Position numbers and translations under genes: made by a program. From a virus, in the IMG/VR virus record IMGVR_UViG_3300046171_000192, positions 1-45,616 of that record: a stretch of 45,616 bases of DNA; one strand, given 5' to 3'. The notes under the pieces were generated by a model. That model saw nothing but the letters and a program-made list of their open reading frames with translations, did no database searches and was not told the DNA's origin. Position 1 is the stretch's first letter. Every line of letters begins with the position of its first letter. Below are positions 1 to 7,117 of the stretch, piece after piece.

Positions 1-1831
1 ACTCCTTTGAATAATTAATGTAATACCTTGCCTTTCCATTCTTCCTGTCTCGGTACTGACAGCACCGACTATCAAACTCAAAACCAACCTTGCCTTCGTA
101 CATACCGTTTCGATTCTTAAGAACCTCTAGATACATATCCCACTGCTTGGTGTACTGCTCATCAGGCTCTTCACCTAGCATTTCAGCCTGCTCAATCTGC
201 TCAGATTTTCTTTTGTTTTTCCAAACACTTATGAATCCGTCCGCAAGATCAGTAATCGATCCTGAACCCTTAACGTCATATTTGTTTGGGGCGGAATACT
301 CTGATTCGCCTTTACGAACGTGAGTTACGATAAATATCGTTACCGGAAATGCCAGCTTAAAATTAACAAGCTTCTCTATAAATCTTTGCTGTCCTTCATA
401 GTCATCTTGGCGAACCATATTAGTTAAGGAATCGACAACAAACGTAGTGATACCGTAACGGCGATATGCATACTCGAAACAAGACATCAGGTCTTCAGGC
501 TTAGGAGTTAGCTTATCGACAAACAACCATAGGTTTGGACACATCCATTCTAATAATTTTTTTCTGTAGGGTTGTGGTGGAGCTTCAGAACCCGCCGCCT
601 GACGGATCATCCGACCCATCGTTGCCTTAGGTGTCATCTCCATCGATGCAATTAGAACCTTTTGATCTTGCTCAACTGCATTCAAAGACAATTGATTTAG
701 CCACATGGATTTACCATGACCATTGATGCCGCAGACACCCCACAACTCATTAGGTCTAAACTTTATGTCTTCTTCGTCTAACTTCGCCCAACCTGACCCA
801 AAGCCTTGCGTGTCATCCATCTTATTTTCAAAGTAGTCGTCGATCTCTGCTTCAAAATCCAACACCGATCTAAGTGTCTCAGGGTCTTTCCATCGAGCCT
901 CTTCATATGCACACTTCAGCATCCACTGAGCTTGTTCATATCCTTCTTTTTCAAGTAACTCGTTGATGTCTTTGGTGGGTAGGTTTACGCGATAACATCG
1001 GTCACCAAGGCGAGACATAATTTCTGCGGCGGCAAGCTCCCCTTGTTCATCCATGTCAGTAGCGATAAGAATCTCTTCGAATCTGGCAAGGTTGTCGTAT
1101 TCATGAGCTATCCACTTGGTTTGCTTGGCACCCTTACCTCCACCCATTGGTACGGACAGGGCAGGGAAACCTAATTCACCACAAGCAATCGCATCCCATT
1201 CACCCTCAGTAATCCAAACCTTTCGGGCATCATCCGGCATGGCTTGCCAGCCAAACAAAATTGGCTTCAGGTCTTTCTGAGTAGAAGGATTACCATCATG
1301 ATTAATAGGCTTAGTCTTGAGGAATGTTTCTTTACCTTGAGTATCAAGGAAGGGAAACACTACATCCTGTCCTCCCCTTGAATCTGTCTCATAGATCTTC
1401 CATCTAAAGCAGATCTCCCCTACATCTTTAAAGCCTCTCTTCTCCATGTATTCATGAAGATGTTGATGTTGATTCTTTGGGGGTGGCTTGGGTTGGGTGT
1501 AGTTCTTTTTTTCCGCCGGAGCAACTTTTTTGGCGGGCGTGTTGTCTCTAATACCATATCGTTTCTTCGCCCATTCCATAGCATCAACAAGAGTCATACC
1601 TTGGCTGTACATAATTAGGTCAAGCAGATCACCACCTTCACCAGTACTAAAGTCCATCCACTTACCGCACTGATCACCGTTGAGATAGACAGACATGCTC
1701 CTGCCTTTTTCTCCCTGAATGCTGCCAATCTTGTAGCACCCAGACTCAACACGTCCGTCTGGATATAGTTCATTACATAATCCTGCGGCATGAGGTGCTA
1801 GGCTCTGGGCTAGCGTTTTTACGTCCATCAT
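1..1831 (-). CDS. Phage DNA primase-helicase (T7 gp4-like), 3' end cut by window
   Basis: Bifunctional replication enzyme expected to prime and unwind DNA at the phage fork. About 610 residues are visible and the C-terminus runs off the left edge. In order: a degenerate zinc-binding-type primase N-terminus (about 20-80) without the usual cysteine set; a TOPRIM core with ITEGEWDA near 206 and the acidic ATDMDEQG near 255; then a DnaB/RecA-type helicase with Walker A GINGHGKS near 367-374, the following SMEMTPKATMGR segment, and Walker B FVVDS near 466. The start is ATGATG at 1831/1828; the first ATG overlaps the stop of the initiator gene as ATGA, so the two genes are translationally coupled. 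The loss of zinc ligands suggests altered or absent sequence-specific priming, which is an inference. Family assignment is secure. Confidence 0.92.
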   Translation of the reverse strand, partial: MMDVKTLAQSLAPHAAGLCNELYPDGRVESGCYKIGSIQGEKGRSMSVYLNGDQCGKWMDFSTGEGGDLLDLIMYSQGMTLVDAMEWAKKRYGIRDNTPAKKVAPAEKKNYTQPKPPPKNQHQHLHEYMEKRGFKDVGEICFRWKIYETDSRGGQDVVFPFLDTQGKETFLKTKPINHDGNPSTQKDLKPILFGWQAMPDDARKVWITEGEWDAIACGELGFPALSVPMGGGKGAKQTKWIAHEYDNLARFEEILIATDMDEQGELAAAEIMSRLGDRCYRVNLPTKDINELLEKEGYEQAQWMLKCAYEEARWKDPETLRSVLDFEAEIDDYFENKMDDTQGFGSGWAKLDEEDIKFRPNELWGVCGINGHGKSMWLNQLSLNAVEQDQKVLIASMEMTPKATMGRMIRQAAGSEAPPQPYRKKLLEWMCPNLWLFVDKLTPKPEDLMSCFEYAYRRYGITTFVVDSLTNMVRQDDYEGQQRFIEKLVNFKLAFPVTIFIVTHVRKGESEYSAPNKYDVKGSGSITDLADGFISVWKNKRKSEQIEQAEMLGEEPDEQYTKQWDMYLEVLKNRNGMYEGKVGFEFDSRCCQYRDRKNGKARYYINYSKE

Positions 1832-2550
1832 TTCACTGCCCCCAATAGATCATTCTTTCTATCGTGACCCTGAAAGCACTTGAGTGATGACCAATCTGGC
1901 TTACCGATGGACTGCCAGCCTCTGGCGATTGCGTTATCCACAACGCCGGAGAGATCAAAGCCCTCTTTCTTAAATACTAAGAAGTCCTGAGAAATTGTGG
2001 TAATCATCTTCTTAGCAGGCTTTCTGCCTTTACGGTCCTCTAACTTGTATTCCCACCATTTAGCCCAAGACTGTTTTGATATACCTTCTGGTGGATTGTT
2101 AAGGAGAGATGAACGCCAGCATATTTGTTCTTTGTTATGTTCTTTAGTAATAATATTTGTTCTTTGGGTTTGATTTACTTGATCTGGGTTTACTTGATCT
2201 GGGTTTTGATGATCTAGTGGAAAACGACCTCTCATATCAGTAACTAACCAGTCCCATCGGATAACGTGACCGCTTTCGTTTCTAATTACTTGCCTTCGGA
2301 TATACTCAGCACGCTCTAACTCATCAGTAATGCGGGTCATCTTTACGTTACCGACACCAAAAACTGTGCAGAGTTGATTGTTAGTTATTTGCCAGTCATC
2401 GACATGGCTTAAAAGGTAGACAAGAACTCCAAGGGATTCGGGGCTAAGTCCGTCGCCTCTGTACTCGCTGGCGGAAAATCCGCCTCTTAGGAGTAAGTTG
2501 GGGATTCGGGTGTAATAATCTTGTTTAAGATTGGCGGGACGAAAAATCAT
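1828..2550 (-). CDS. Winged-helix replication initiator-like protein
   Basis: A 240-residue protein placed directly upstream of the primase-helicase and overlapping it by 4 bases, a position typical of lambda O/P-type or DnaT-like loaders. The N-terminal half (about 10-95) has the pattern of phage helix-turn-helix replication proteins: YTRIPNLLLRGG, then PESLGVLVYLLSHVDDW, then a recognition-helix region and RAEYIRRQ. A Gln/Asn-rich linker with the repeated peptide PDQVN joins it to a C-terminal segment ending VVDNAIARGWQSIGKPDW, which resembles replisome-organiser C-termini. The linker DNA carries the direct repeats listed at 2121-2204. Start ATG at 2550 is preceded by GGAG. The role as origin-binding initiator or helicase loader is inferred from context; it could instead be a transcription factor. 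Confidence 0.7.
   Translation of the reverse strand: MIFRPANLKQDYYTRIPNLLLRGGFSASEYRGDGLSPESLGVLVYLLSHVDDWQITNNQLCTVFGVGNVKMTRITDELERAEYIRRQVIRNESGHVIRWDWLVTDMRGRFPLDHQNPDQVNPDQVNQTQRTNIITKEHNKEQICWRSSLLNNPPEGISKQSWAKWWEYKLEDRKGRKPAKKMITTISQDFLVFKKEGFDLSGVVDNAIARGWQSIGKPDWSSLKCFQGHDRKNDLLGAVK
2121..2204. repeat. Direct repeats inside initiator gene (iteron-like, candidate origin)
   Basis: Two repeat families lie side by side. ATATTTGTTCTTT occurs exactly at 2121-2133 and 2153-2165, with an extra GTTCTTT at 2139-2145. The 15-mer TTACTTGATCTGGGT is an exact tandem pair at 2175-2189 and 2190-2204. The left part is very A/T-rich. Repeats plus an A/T-rich stretch within the middle of the initiator gene resemble the lambda ori inside gene O. 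Origin function is inferred. Confidence 0.5.
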
Positions 2551-2588
2551 TAATGAGACGGCTCCATGTAAAATTCATTTGAGCAGAG

Positions 2589-2617
2589 ATAATAATGTGC
2601 ATGTATTCTTTTGGCAA
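2589..2617 (-). promoter_or_regulatory. Leftward early promoter (sigma70-type)
   Basis: Read on the minus strand: -35 TTGCCA (2617-2612), a 17-base spacer, -10 TATTAT (2594-2589). Each hexamer has one mismatch to consensus. Predicted start near 2582, about 30 bases before the initiator ATG. It would drive the replication genes leftward. Confidence 0.55.
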
Positions 2618-2635
2618 ATTTATTTGTCTGTGCAT
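2596..2635. promoter_or_regulatory. Candidate operator: two TGTGCAT sites 33 bp apart
   Basis: TGTGCAT occurs at 2596-2602, inside the spacer of the leftward promoter, and again at 2629-2635, on the far side of its -35. The 33-base offset is close to three helical turns, so a dimeric or tetrameric regulator could contact both from one face. The adjacent HTH gene at 2675 is the obvious candidate binder, but this is inference. Confidence 0.35.
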
Positions 2636-2674
2636 CTTGTTTTATGATTTTTAATATGGAAAATCTTTAGGTAC

Positions 2675-3106
2675 ATGGAGGAGAGACAATGGAAGAACCA
2701 CATAATAAAAAAAAACAAAAGAGCTGCGATCTTTAAAGATGCTCTTGATCGTGCAGGAATCCCAGAATGGGGAAGGGGTGCCAGCATAGTAAAACAGACA
2801 GGCTGTAGTCCCGCGTCTGCACAGGCGTGGATTCGAGGAAGCTTGCCAAGTGATGGTGAGCGAATCGTAGAGCTTTGTGATCTATATAATATAGATTTAT
2901 ATCAATGGGTTACGTTGCAATCCCGCAACAACATCAATCCTCAAATCAACACAATGATTGAAGCAATTATTTATGTGAAAGACTTTGAGGAAAAATCAAA
3001 CTTTACCCTTACTCCGGCACAGTTCGCACACTTGTGTGCTGCTTACCTTGATGAAGATAAAAGAGCGAATATTGATGAAATCGTAAGCATACTAGGAAAG
3101 GACTAG
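2675..3106 (+). CDS. Small HTH regulator (phage repressor/CII-type)
   Basis: A 143-residue protein divergent from the replication genes. Residues about 20-75 carry an XRE/CI-like helix-turn-helix: ALDRAGIPEWGRGASIVKQT followed by GCSPASAQAWIRGSLP. The C-terminal half is acidic and helical, without a RecA-cleavable peptidase motif, so it is not a classical LexA-like CI. The start is odd. ATG 2675 has no good ribosome site, whereas GGAGGAGA (2677-2684) is ideally placed for ATG 2689, which is in another frame and meets a stop at 2734-2736. A run of nine A at 2707-2715 lies between; loss of one A would join ATG 2689 to this reading frame. It may control the leftward promoter and lysogeny. Confidence 0.7.
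   Translation: MEERQWKNHIIKKNKRAAIFKDALDRAGIPEWGRGASIVKQTGCSPASAQAWIRGSLPSDGERIVELCDLYNIDLYQWVTLQSRNNINPQINTMIEAIIYVKDFEEKSNFTLTPAQFAHLCAAYLDEDKRANIDEIVSILGKD
2707..2715 (+). other. A9 homopolymer that decides the regulator frame
   Basis: Nine consecutive A follow CATAAT. The well-placed ribosome site and ATG 2689 read ATG GAA GAA CCA CAT AAT AAA and then stop after 15 codons. With eight A the same start would continue into the HTH protein. Long A runs are known sites of transcriptional slippage and also of sequencing error. Confidence 0.5.
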
Positions 3107-3121
3107 CGCAGAAGGAGAAGC

Positions 3122-3280
3122 ATGGAGAAAGGTCGAGGTAGAAGACTGAGCTGTAAAGAAGTAGCTAAATTAATTCAAAAAATGCCTGAACTTAATGGGG
3201 TTTTTGGCGAGCTGACCGAAAACAGTAAAACATGGATGGTGTATGTGAACAGCTTGACTGATGTTGAGTGTAGTAAATAA
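3122..3280 (+). CDS. Small basic hypothetical protein (52 aa)
   Basis: Short gene between the regulator and the recombination genes. Start ATG 3122 follows a strong ribosome site, AAGGAG, at proper spacing; it ends with TAA at 3280. The product begins MEKGRGRRLSCKEVAKLIQK, then has a short neutral part including TWMVYVNSLTDVE. The KEVAKLIQKM segment could be a single helix, but no HTH can be claimed. I do not recognise the family. Its good ribosome site and its fit between neighbours support it as real. It is likely co-transcribed with the regulator. Confidence 0.6.
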   Translation: MEKGRGRRLSCKEVAKLIQKMPELNGVFGELTENSKTWMVYVNSLTDVECSK

Positions 3281-3290
3281 TCTATTAGTG

Positions 3291-3318
3291 TTGAAATAAA
3301 TCTACAAGGTGGTAATAT
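3291..3318 (+). promoter_or_regulatory. Possible promoter before recombination genes
   Basis: TTGAAA (3291-3296), 16-base spacer, TAATAT (3313-3318), followed by the strong ribosome site GGAGATATATAC before ATG 3346. The -10 has two mismatches, so support is modest. It would give the recombination module its own transcript. Confidence 0.3.
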
Positions 3319-3345
3319 ATCTTCTGAACTAACGGAGATATATAC

Positions 3346-3972
3346 ATGGATATGCTTACCCGCGCCCAAATCTGGGCGGACTTATCTAATATAGATGTAG
3401 CACCTTTCTGCACTGAGACTGAGATTATTGAGGATAAAGTCCTCACATATCTTCCTTGGATGAAAGCTCACGAAATTATGATGGGCGCATTTCCAGAATA
3501 TCACTGGGAATTTACCGAAGACCCTGACGGTCGTGAGTGCCATTACTTTAACGACGGTTCTGCCGAAGTCCGTTGTCGCATGACTATTGGTGGACAAACC
3601 AATATTACCTACCTTCCCGTTCACCGATCTGGGAAAGCCATAGACCAACCCTCAGCAACCGACATCAACACTGCTAAGCAGAGATGTCGTGTTAAAGCTA
3701 TGGGTGAGTTTGGTTTGGGCTACACCATGTGGATTAGTTCTCAAATAAAAGAAATAGAAGAAGCAGAAGAGCCAGTTGTTGAAGAGGTAAGTGAAGAAGA
3801 AAAGATTATAGAGGTCTGGAAACTCTGCAAGTTTGATGAAGCTAAGACGCTTTCACAGGCACAAAAGAAATACGACAAACTTAAAACTCAGTTAGCCAAC
3901 AGAGGTCTGACTGACGATGGTGTCTATTGGGCAAAGCTTTGTGAGCGGCGAGGATGGAGGGCTTCTAAATGA
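3346..3972 (+). CDS. Single-strand annealing protein, DUF1071/Sak3 (Rad52-like) type
   Basis: A 208-residue recombinase that should pair complementary single strands made by the adjacent exonuclease. The diagnostic DUF1071 pattern spans about 34-130: TYLPWMKAHEIMMGAFPEYH, then AEVRCRMTIGG, LPV, then ATDINTAKQRCRVKAMGEFG leading to LGYTMWI. The C-terminal third is acidic then basic and probably mediates contacts. Start ATG 3346 follows GGAGATATATAC; a second ATG two codons later is less likely. It overlaps the exonuclease by ATGA. Family assignment is good; activity is inferred from family and operon. Confidence 0.82.
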   Translation: MDMLTRAQIWADLSNIDVAPFCTETEIIEDKVLTYLPWMKAHEIMMGAFPEYHWEFTEDPDGRECHYFNDGSAEVRCRMTIGGQTNITYLPVHRSGKAIDQPSATDINTAKQRCRVKAMGEFGLGYTMWISSQIKEIEEAEEPVVEEVSEEEKIIEVWKLCKFDEAKTLSQAQKKYDKLKTQLANRGLTDDGVYWAKLCERRGWRASK

Positions 3973-4997
3973 GCTTAGCTGTCCAAGGATCACCTCAATG
4001 GCACGCGGCTAGAGCCGGTAAGATTAAGGCTTCAGTTTGCGCGGCATTTGAAGGCAAGCACCCGTACATGAAACCTGCTGACTTGGTTCGCCAAGAGGTC
4101 AGGGCTTTAGCTGGTGCTGAGTCTGAATTTAAAATGGTTCCGGCTGTTGCTCACGGTCAAATGATGGAAGATCACGCCCGTATCTTTTTAGAAAACCTGC
4201 AAGGTTACACAGTTGAAGAAACAGGTTTGGTTGTTCATCGTGAACATGAATTTATAGCTGCAAGTCCTGATGGTCTAGTTGGTATAGACGGATGTGTTGA
4301 GATTAAGTGTCCGTTCCCTCAATACACCAAGACTCCCTACTCAATATTCGATAAGAAGCGAAGCATGTATCTAATGCAGGTGTATATGCAGATGGAAGTG
4401 CTTGATGTTGAGTGGTGTGATTTTATTTGTTACCTCGCAAAAAATGAAACGGCAGAACCCCAATATACGTTAGAGAGAGTCCATCGTAAGGAAGACTTTC
4501 TGACTGAACTGCTGAGCCGCAAGTATCTGCCACAACCAGAGAAAGGAACCATCTCTCGCTTAGATCTTTATAGGTGCTGGCATAACTGGATACAAGAGCA
4601 ACACAGAGATGAGGTGATCAGAGCCGGTCATGTAAAAAGTATTGAAGTTGATGCTCCAGAAGTCATTAAAACTGACGAGGAGCTGAATCGTTTGACTGCA
4701 ATGCAAAACAGAATTTCAGATATTAAGTCACGCATCAGTGACGATCTAGAAACCTTGGATGTTCTGGGTAAGACCAGTGAATCCCTGAAAAAAGATATTG
4801 CCGAGCGGTACAAAGGTTCTGTCAGTAATGGCAAGACAACCGTCAAGGTGATTATGAAGAACCCTCCTATTGATTACCGCAAAGCGTTTGAGTTTTTAGG
4901 TGGGGAAGATGCGGTGCTTAACAAAGACGAGTCCATCGATTCATTTAGAAGAACGACGGGCACGATGCAAATACAAATTCAACATGGAGAGCAGTAG
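3969..4997 (+). CDS. YqaJ/lambda-Exo-type viral recombinase exonuclease
   Basis: A 342-residue alkaline exonuclease of the PD-(D/E)XK fold, expected to resect 5' ends for the annealing protein. Seen: SPQWHAARAGKIKAS near 8-22 (family N-terminus with the RxGxIxAS pattern), HGQMMEDHA near 62-70, the catalytic core SPDGLVG (D101) followed by EIKCP (E111, K113), and the trailing YLMQVYMQM helix with Q137. The C-terminal 100 residues form a helical, coiled-coil-like extension beyond the usual core. It begins inside the stop of the annealing gene (ATGA) and is followed two bases later by the next gene. This is a classical two-component recombination pair. Confidence 0.9.
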   Translation: MSLAVQGSPQWHAARAGKIKASVCAAFEGKHPYMKPADLVRQEVRALAGAESEFKMVPAVAHGQMMEDHARIFLENLQGYTVEETGLVVHREHEFIAASPDGLVGIDGCVEIKCPFPQYTKTPYSIFDKKRSMYLMQVYMQMEVLDVEWCDFICYLAKNETAEPQYTLERVHRKEDFLTELLSRKYLPQPEKGTISRLDLYRCWHNWIQEQHRDEVIRAGHVKSIEVDAPEVIKTDEELNRLTAMQNRISDIKSRISDDLETLDVLGKTSESLKKDIAERYKGSVSNGKTTVKVIMKNPPIDYRKAFEFLGGEDAVLNKDESIDSFRRTTGTMQIQIQHGEQ

Positions 4998-4999
4998 AG

Positions 5000-5377
5000 A
5001 TGCAAAATAAACCAACAGCATTTGAATCGTTAAAAGCAGGCAAGGGTCGTCTATACCCAATGCCAAAAGAGAAGCGCATTGAAGAGTGGAACCGTCTCAA
5101 GCAGTACGACTGGGCTACCAAGGCGCATGTTCCTAAGTTTGACGGCTTTATTAAAGTCAGTCGTGAATTAGTCGCAGATCTGCAGTCTGCACTTGATGTG
5201 CATGGTGGCAATGACTTCCGATACAACATCAAAGTGTGTGAGCAAATGGGTGATGACGGAAACCTTCAGCAGTTAAATGTTGACTACTGGATTCCCAAAC
5301 CCAATCCGAATACGGCTAGCGTTTCTCAAACAACAACTAATTCTGTCGATGACTTCGACGACGACCTACCTTTCTAA
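5000..5377 (+). CDS. Small protein with SSB-like acidic C-terminal tip
   Basis: A 125-residue protein following the exonuclease, start ATG 5000 after GGAGAGCAG. The tail (117-125) reads DDFDDDLPF, almost identical in type to the acidic tip by which bacterial SSB recruits partner proteins. The N-terminal 100 residues are basic then mixed and do not show an obvious OB-fold SSB pattern, although segments such as FDGFIKVSRELVADLQSAL and FRYNIKVCEQM followed by NVDYWIPKPN could be strands of a compact or divergent OB fold. Best reading is a phage SSB or SSB mimic in the recombination module. The SSB role is inferred from tail and neighbours. Confidence 0.6.
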   Translation: MQNKPTAFESLKAGKGRLYPMPKEKRIEEWNRLKQYDWATKAHVPKFDGFIKVSRELVADLQSALDVHGGNDFRYNIKVCEQMGDDGNLQQLNVDYWIPKPNPNTASVSQTTTNSVDDFDDDLPF

Positions 5378-5386
5378 GGACTTCTC

Positions 5387-5788
5387 ATGCCATTAAGAAT
5401 TACCCGATCAGCTGGCTCCGTATTTTATGGCGGAGAAAGTCTCGATCCAAACAACCTTGAGGGATCTTTTGATCACCGAGTGTGGGTTCGTGGGGTGATT
5501 GACTTGGATGGCAGGCACGAAACTCTCCTTAACGTTCATTCAAAGCGTCAAGGACATCAGGAGCATGTCTTAAAGGCTGGAGATGAAGGTCTCCAGCTAA
5601 CTGATGATGTGTTTGTCGAGATGACAGGTATACAGCCTTACTATGTAAGACCAAACGTGCCTTGCCCAGAGTGCGGAAGGAGCGGAGAACAAAGCGCAAG
5701 CTCGTTCATGCTGCCTCAAGCCAAGCTTTGTATAGGCGCACCCCGAAAATATCAAATAGTGCGTGACGACGCGAGGAAAAAGAAATGA
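5387..5788 (+). CDS. CsrA-like candidate with two insertions and a CxxC pair
   Basis: A 133-residue protein. Its start, MPLRITRSAGSVFYGGE, resembles the first CsrA strands (L-x-L-T-R-x-x-G-x-x-x-x-I-G), and its end, CIGAPRKYQIVRDDARKKK, resembles the CsrA segment I-G-x-x-A-P-K-x-x-x-V-x-R-x-E. Between these, TDDVFVEMTGIQ could match strand 2-3. Two extra segments interrupt the match: about 60 residues after the first strands, and about 25 residues carrying CPECGRSGE before the last strand; a further Cys precedes IGAP. Known CsrA proteins are about 60 residues and bind GGA in mRNA leaders. The similarity is by eye and partial; the protein could instead be an unrelated zinc-binding phage protein. 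It ends in an ATGA overlap with the next gene. Confidence 0.5.
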   Translation: MPLRITRSAGSVFYGGESLDPNNLEGSFDHRVWVRGVIDLDGRHETLLNVHSKRQGHQEHVLKAGDEGLQLTDDVFVEMTGIQPYYVRPNVPCPECGRSGEQSASSFMLPQAKLCIGAPRKYQIVRDDARKKK

Positions 5789-6036
5789 GTGAACAACCAC
5801 AAATCATCTCTATAGATGACACCCCGTATTTAATTGACGACCTTAGTGATAGCTGCAAAGAGAAGCTTGGAGCTTCGCAGCAGGCTAAGCAAGCCGTTGG
5901 AATGTTTGCCGCATTGATTCAAGCGGCACAAAAAGGTGCGGATCTTGATTTTAAAGAAGCTGTAAAGCTTCTACCTGATCCTTATCAGCCAGAAGAAGCT
6001 GCTGAAGAGACGGAAGTTGTAGACAACCGTCACTAA
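5785..6036 (+). CDS. Small acidic conserved phage protein (DUF6447-like)
   Basis: An 83-residue protein starting ATGA inside the previous stop. The opening IISIDDTPYLIDDLSDSCKE resembles small cyanophage and pelagiphage proteins of DUF6447 type, which begin with an I-x-I-D-x-x-x-Y-x-x-(D/E)-D-L-S pattern. The centre is a helix (QQAKQAVGMFAALIQAA) and the tail is acidic. Function unknown. Last gene of the rightward early set; a terminator-like hairpin follows. Confidence 0.65.
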   Translation: MSEQPQIISIDDTPYLIDDLSDSCKEKLGASQQAKQAVGMFAALIQAAQKGADLDFKEAVKLLPDPYQPEEAAEETEVVDNRH

Positions 6037-6054
6037 ATCTCCCCTAAAGGGTAT

Positions 6055-6080
6055 GGGCGTTTCCTCCTCACGTCCTTTTT
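6055..6080 (+). terminator. Terminator of rightward early operon
   Basis: Stem GGGCGT (6055-6060) pairs with ACGTCC (6070-6075) with one G-U pair and a 9-base loop, followed directly by TTTTT (6076-6080). It lies 19 bases after the stop of the last early gene. The rest of the gap to 6179 shows a 5-bp ACAGG/CCTGT hairpin but no convincing promoter. Confidence 0.5.
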
Positions 6081-6179
6081 ATACAGGCTTGGTCTACCTG
6101 TCCCTTGAAACAGACCTTTATTAATGAGATTGGAGCATGGTAACCTGCCATTGCTGTTGGTCTCTTCACGGAGACGAAT

Positions 6180-7097
6180 ATGAAATTAACATTTAAAGAA
6201 ATAACTGATCGTTATTTGGCACAACCAAGCGCACATAACGATGAGAAGCAGAGAACTACGGTAGTTGTTGCTAACAACCTTGTTAAGGTTTTTGGTGATA
6301 AGCCGATTAAAGCATTCGAAAAGATCGCACTTTTTGATAACTTTATTGAAAATCTGCGGGTACAACCATCTAAGAGGAAAATTGGTCAAAGAGTCAGTAA
6401 TAGCTGGGTCAACAAGCACACAATTATTATGCGGGCTATTCTCAACTATGCTTACAGTAAAGAGCACATCGATAGAGTGCCTAAGCTGTCTGTGTTGCCA
6501 GAGACGAAGAGCAAGATCTTTCTTCAGCCTCAACAGGTTCTTGATCTTATTGGAAGCTTGGATGAATTAAGAGCAGATCAAGTTCGATTTGCAGTAGCGA
6601 CAGGATTGCGAAAGACGAACATCAGACTTTTGAAGTGGGAACAAATATCAGAAGATTTGTCGTCACTACTTGTTGATGGGAAAGATGCCAAGATGGGCGA
6701 GGATATCCTCATCCCGTTAAACGCAGATGCTCGAGCAGTCTTGCTGCGACGAAAAGATTTAAACGATGCTCTAGTAAAGAAGCATAGGTATCTTCGCAAC
6801 AAGATAGACTATGTTTTTGTTCAACAGTCAGGAGGTAAGACGAAGGTAGGAAATGTTTTAAGTGAAATCACAAACAACACCTACAGGAATGCGTGCAGAA
6901 AAGCTGGATTACCAGAAGGAACAACCTTTCACACCATGCGTCACACGTTTGCTAGCTGGCACATTGAAAACGGAACGAGCGAGATGGTTCTTATGGAGTT
7001 AGGGGGGTGGAAAGATCGTACTTCATTGCAACGATATGCTCATCTAAACCAAGCTCAAAGAAAGATTGCATCATCTAACATTGAAGGAATGCTGTAA
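6180..7097 (+). CDS. int: Tyrosine-family site-specific integrase
   Basis: A 305-residue phage integrase that should catalyse insertion and excision. Catalytic residues visible: R144 in TGLRKTNIRLLKW, a probable beta-hairpin lysine near K171 (DGKDAKMGE), H251 and R254 in HTMRHTFASWH, W277 in LGGWKD and the nucleophile Y286 in RYAHL. The N-terminal 100 residues are the core-binding, SAM-like domain; a large arm-binding domain is short or absent. Start ATG follows GGAGACGAAT. It lies alone after a terminator and before a candidate attP, so it probably has its own transcript. All catalytic residues are intact, which indicates a temperate lifestyle. Confidence 0.95.
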   Translation: MKLTFKEITDRYLAQPSAHNDEKQRTTVVVANNLVKVFGDKPIKAFEKIALFDNFIENLRVQPSKRKIGQRVSNSWVNKHTIIMRAILNYAYSKEHIDRVPKLSVLPETKSKIFLQPQQVLDLIGSLDELRADQVRFAVATGLRKTNIRLLKWEQISEDLSSLLVDGKDAKMGEDILIPLNADARAVLLRRKDLNDALVKKHRYLRNKIDYVFVQQSGGKTKVGNVLSEITNNTYRNACRKAGLPEGTTFHTMRHTFASWHIENGTSEMVLMELGGWKDRTSLQRYAHLNQAQRKIASSNIEGML

Positions 7098-7117
7098 AAA
7101 CATTTGAAATATAAAAT

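Noticed and set aside
2155-2230. CRISPR-like array
   Set aside because: The direct repeats are short, adjacent and lack unique spacers; they fit iterons within a coding region.
6081-6179. tRNA or promoter before int
   Set aside because: Short ACAGG/CCTGT and GTCTC/GAGAC hairpins exist, but no cloverleaf can be drawn and no -35/-10 pair has acceptable spacing.
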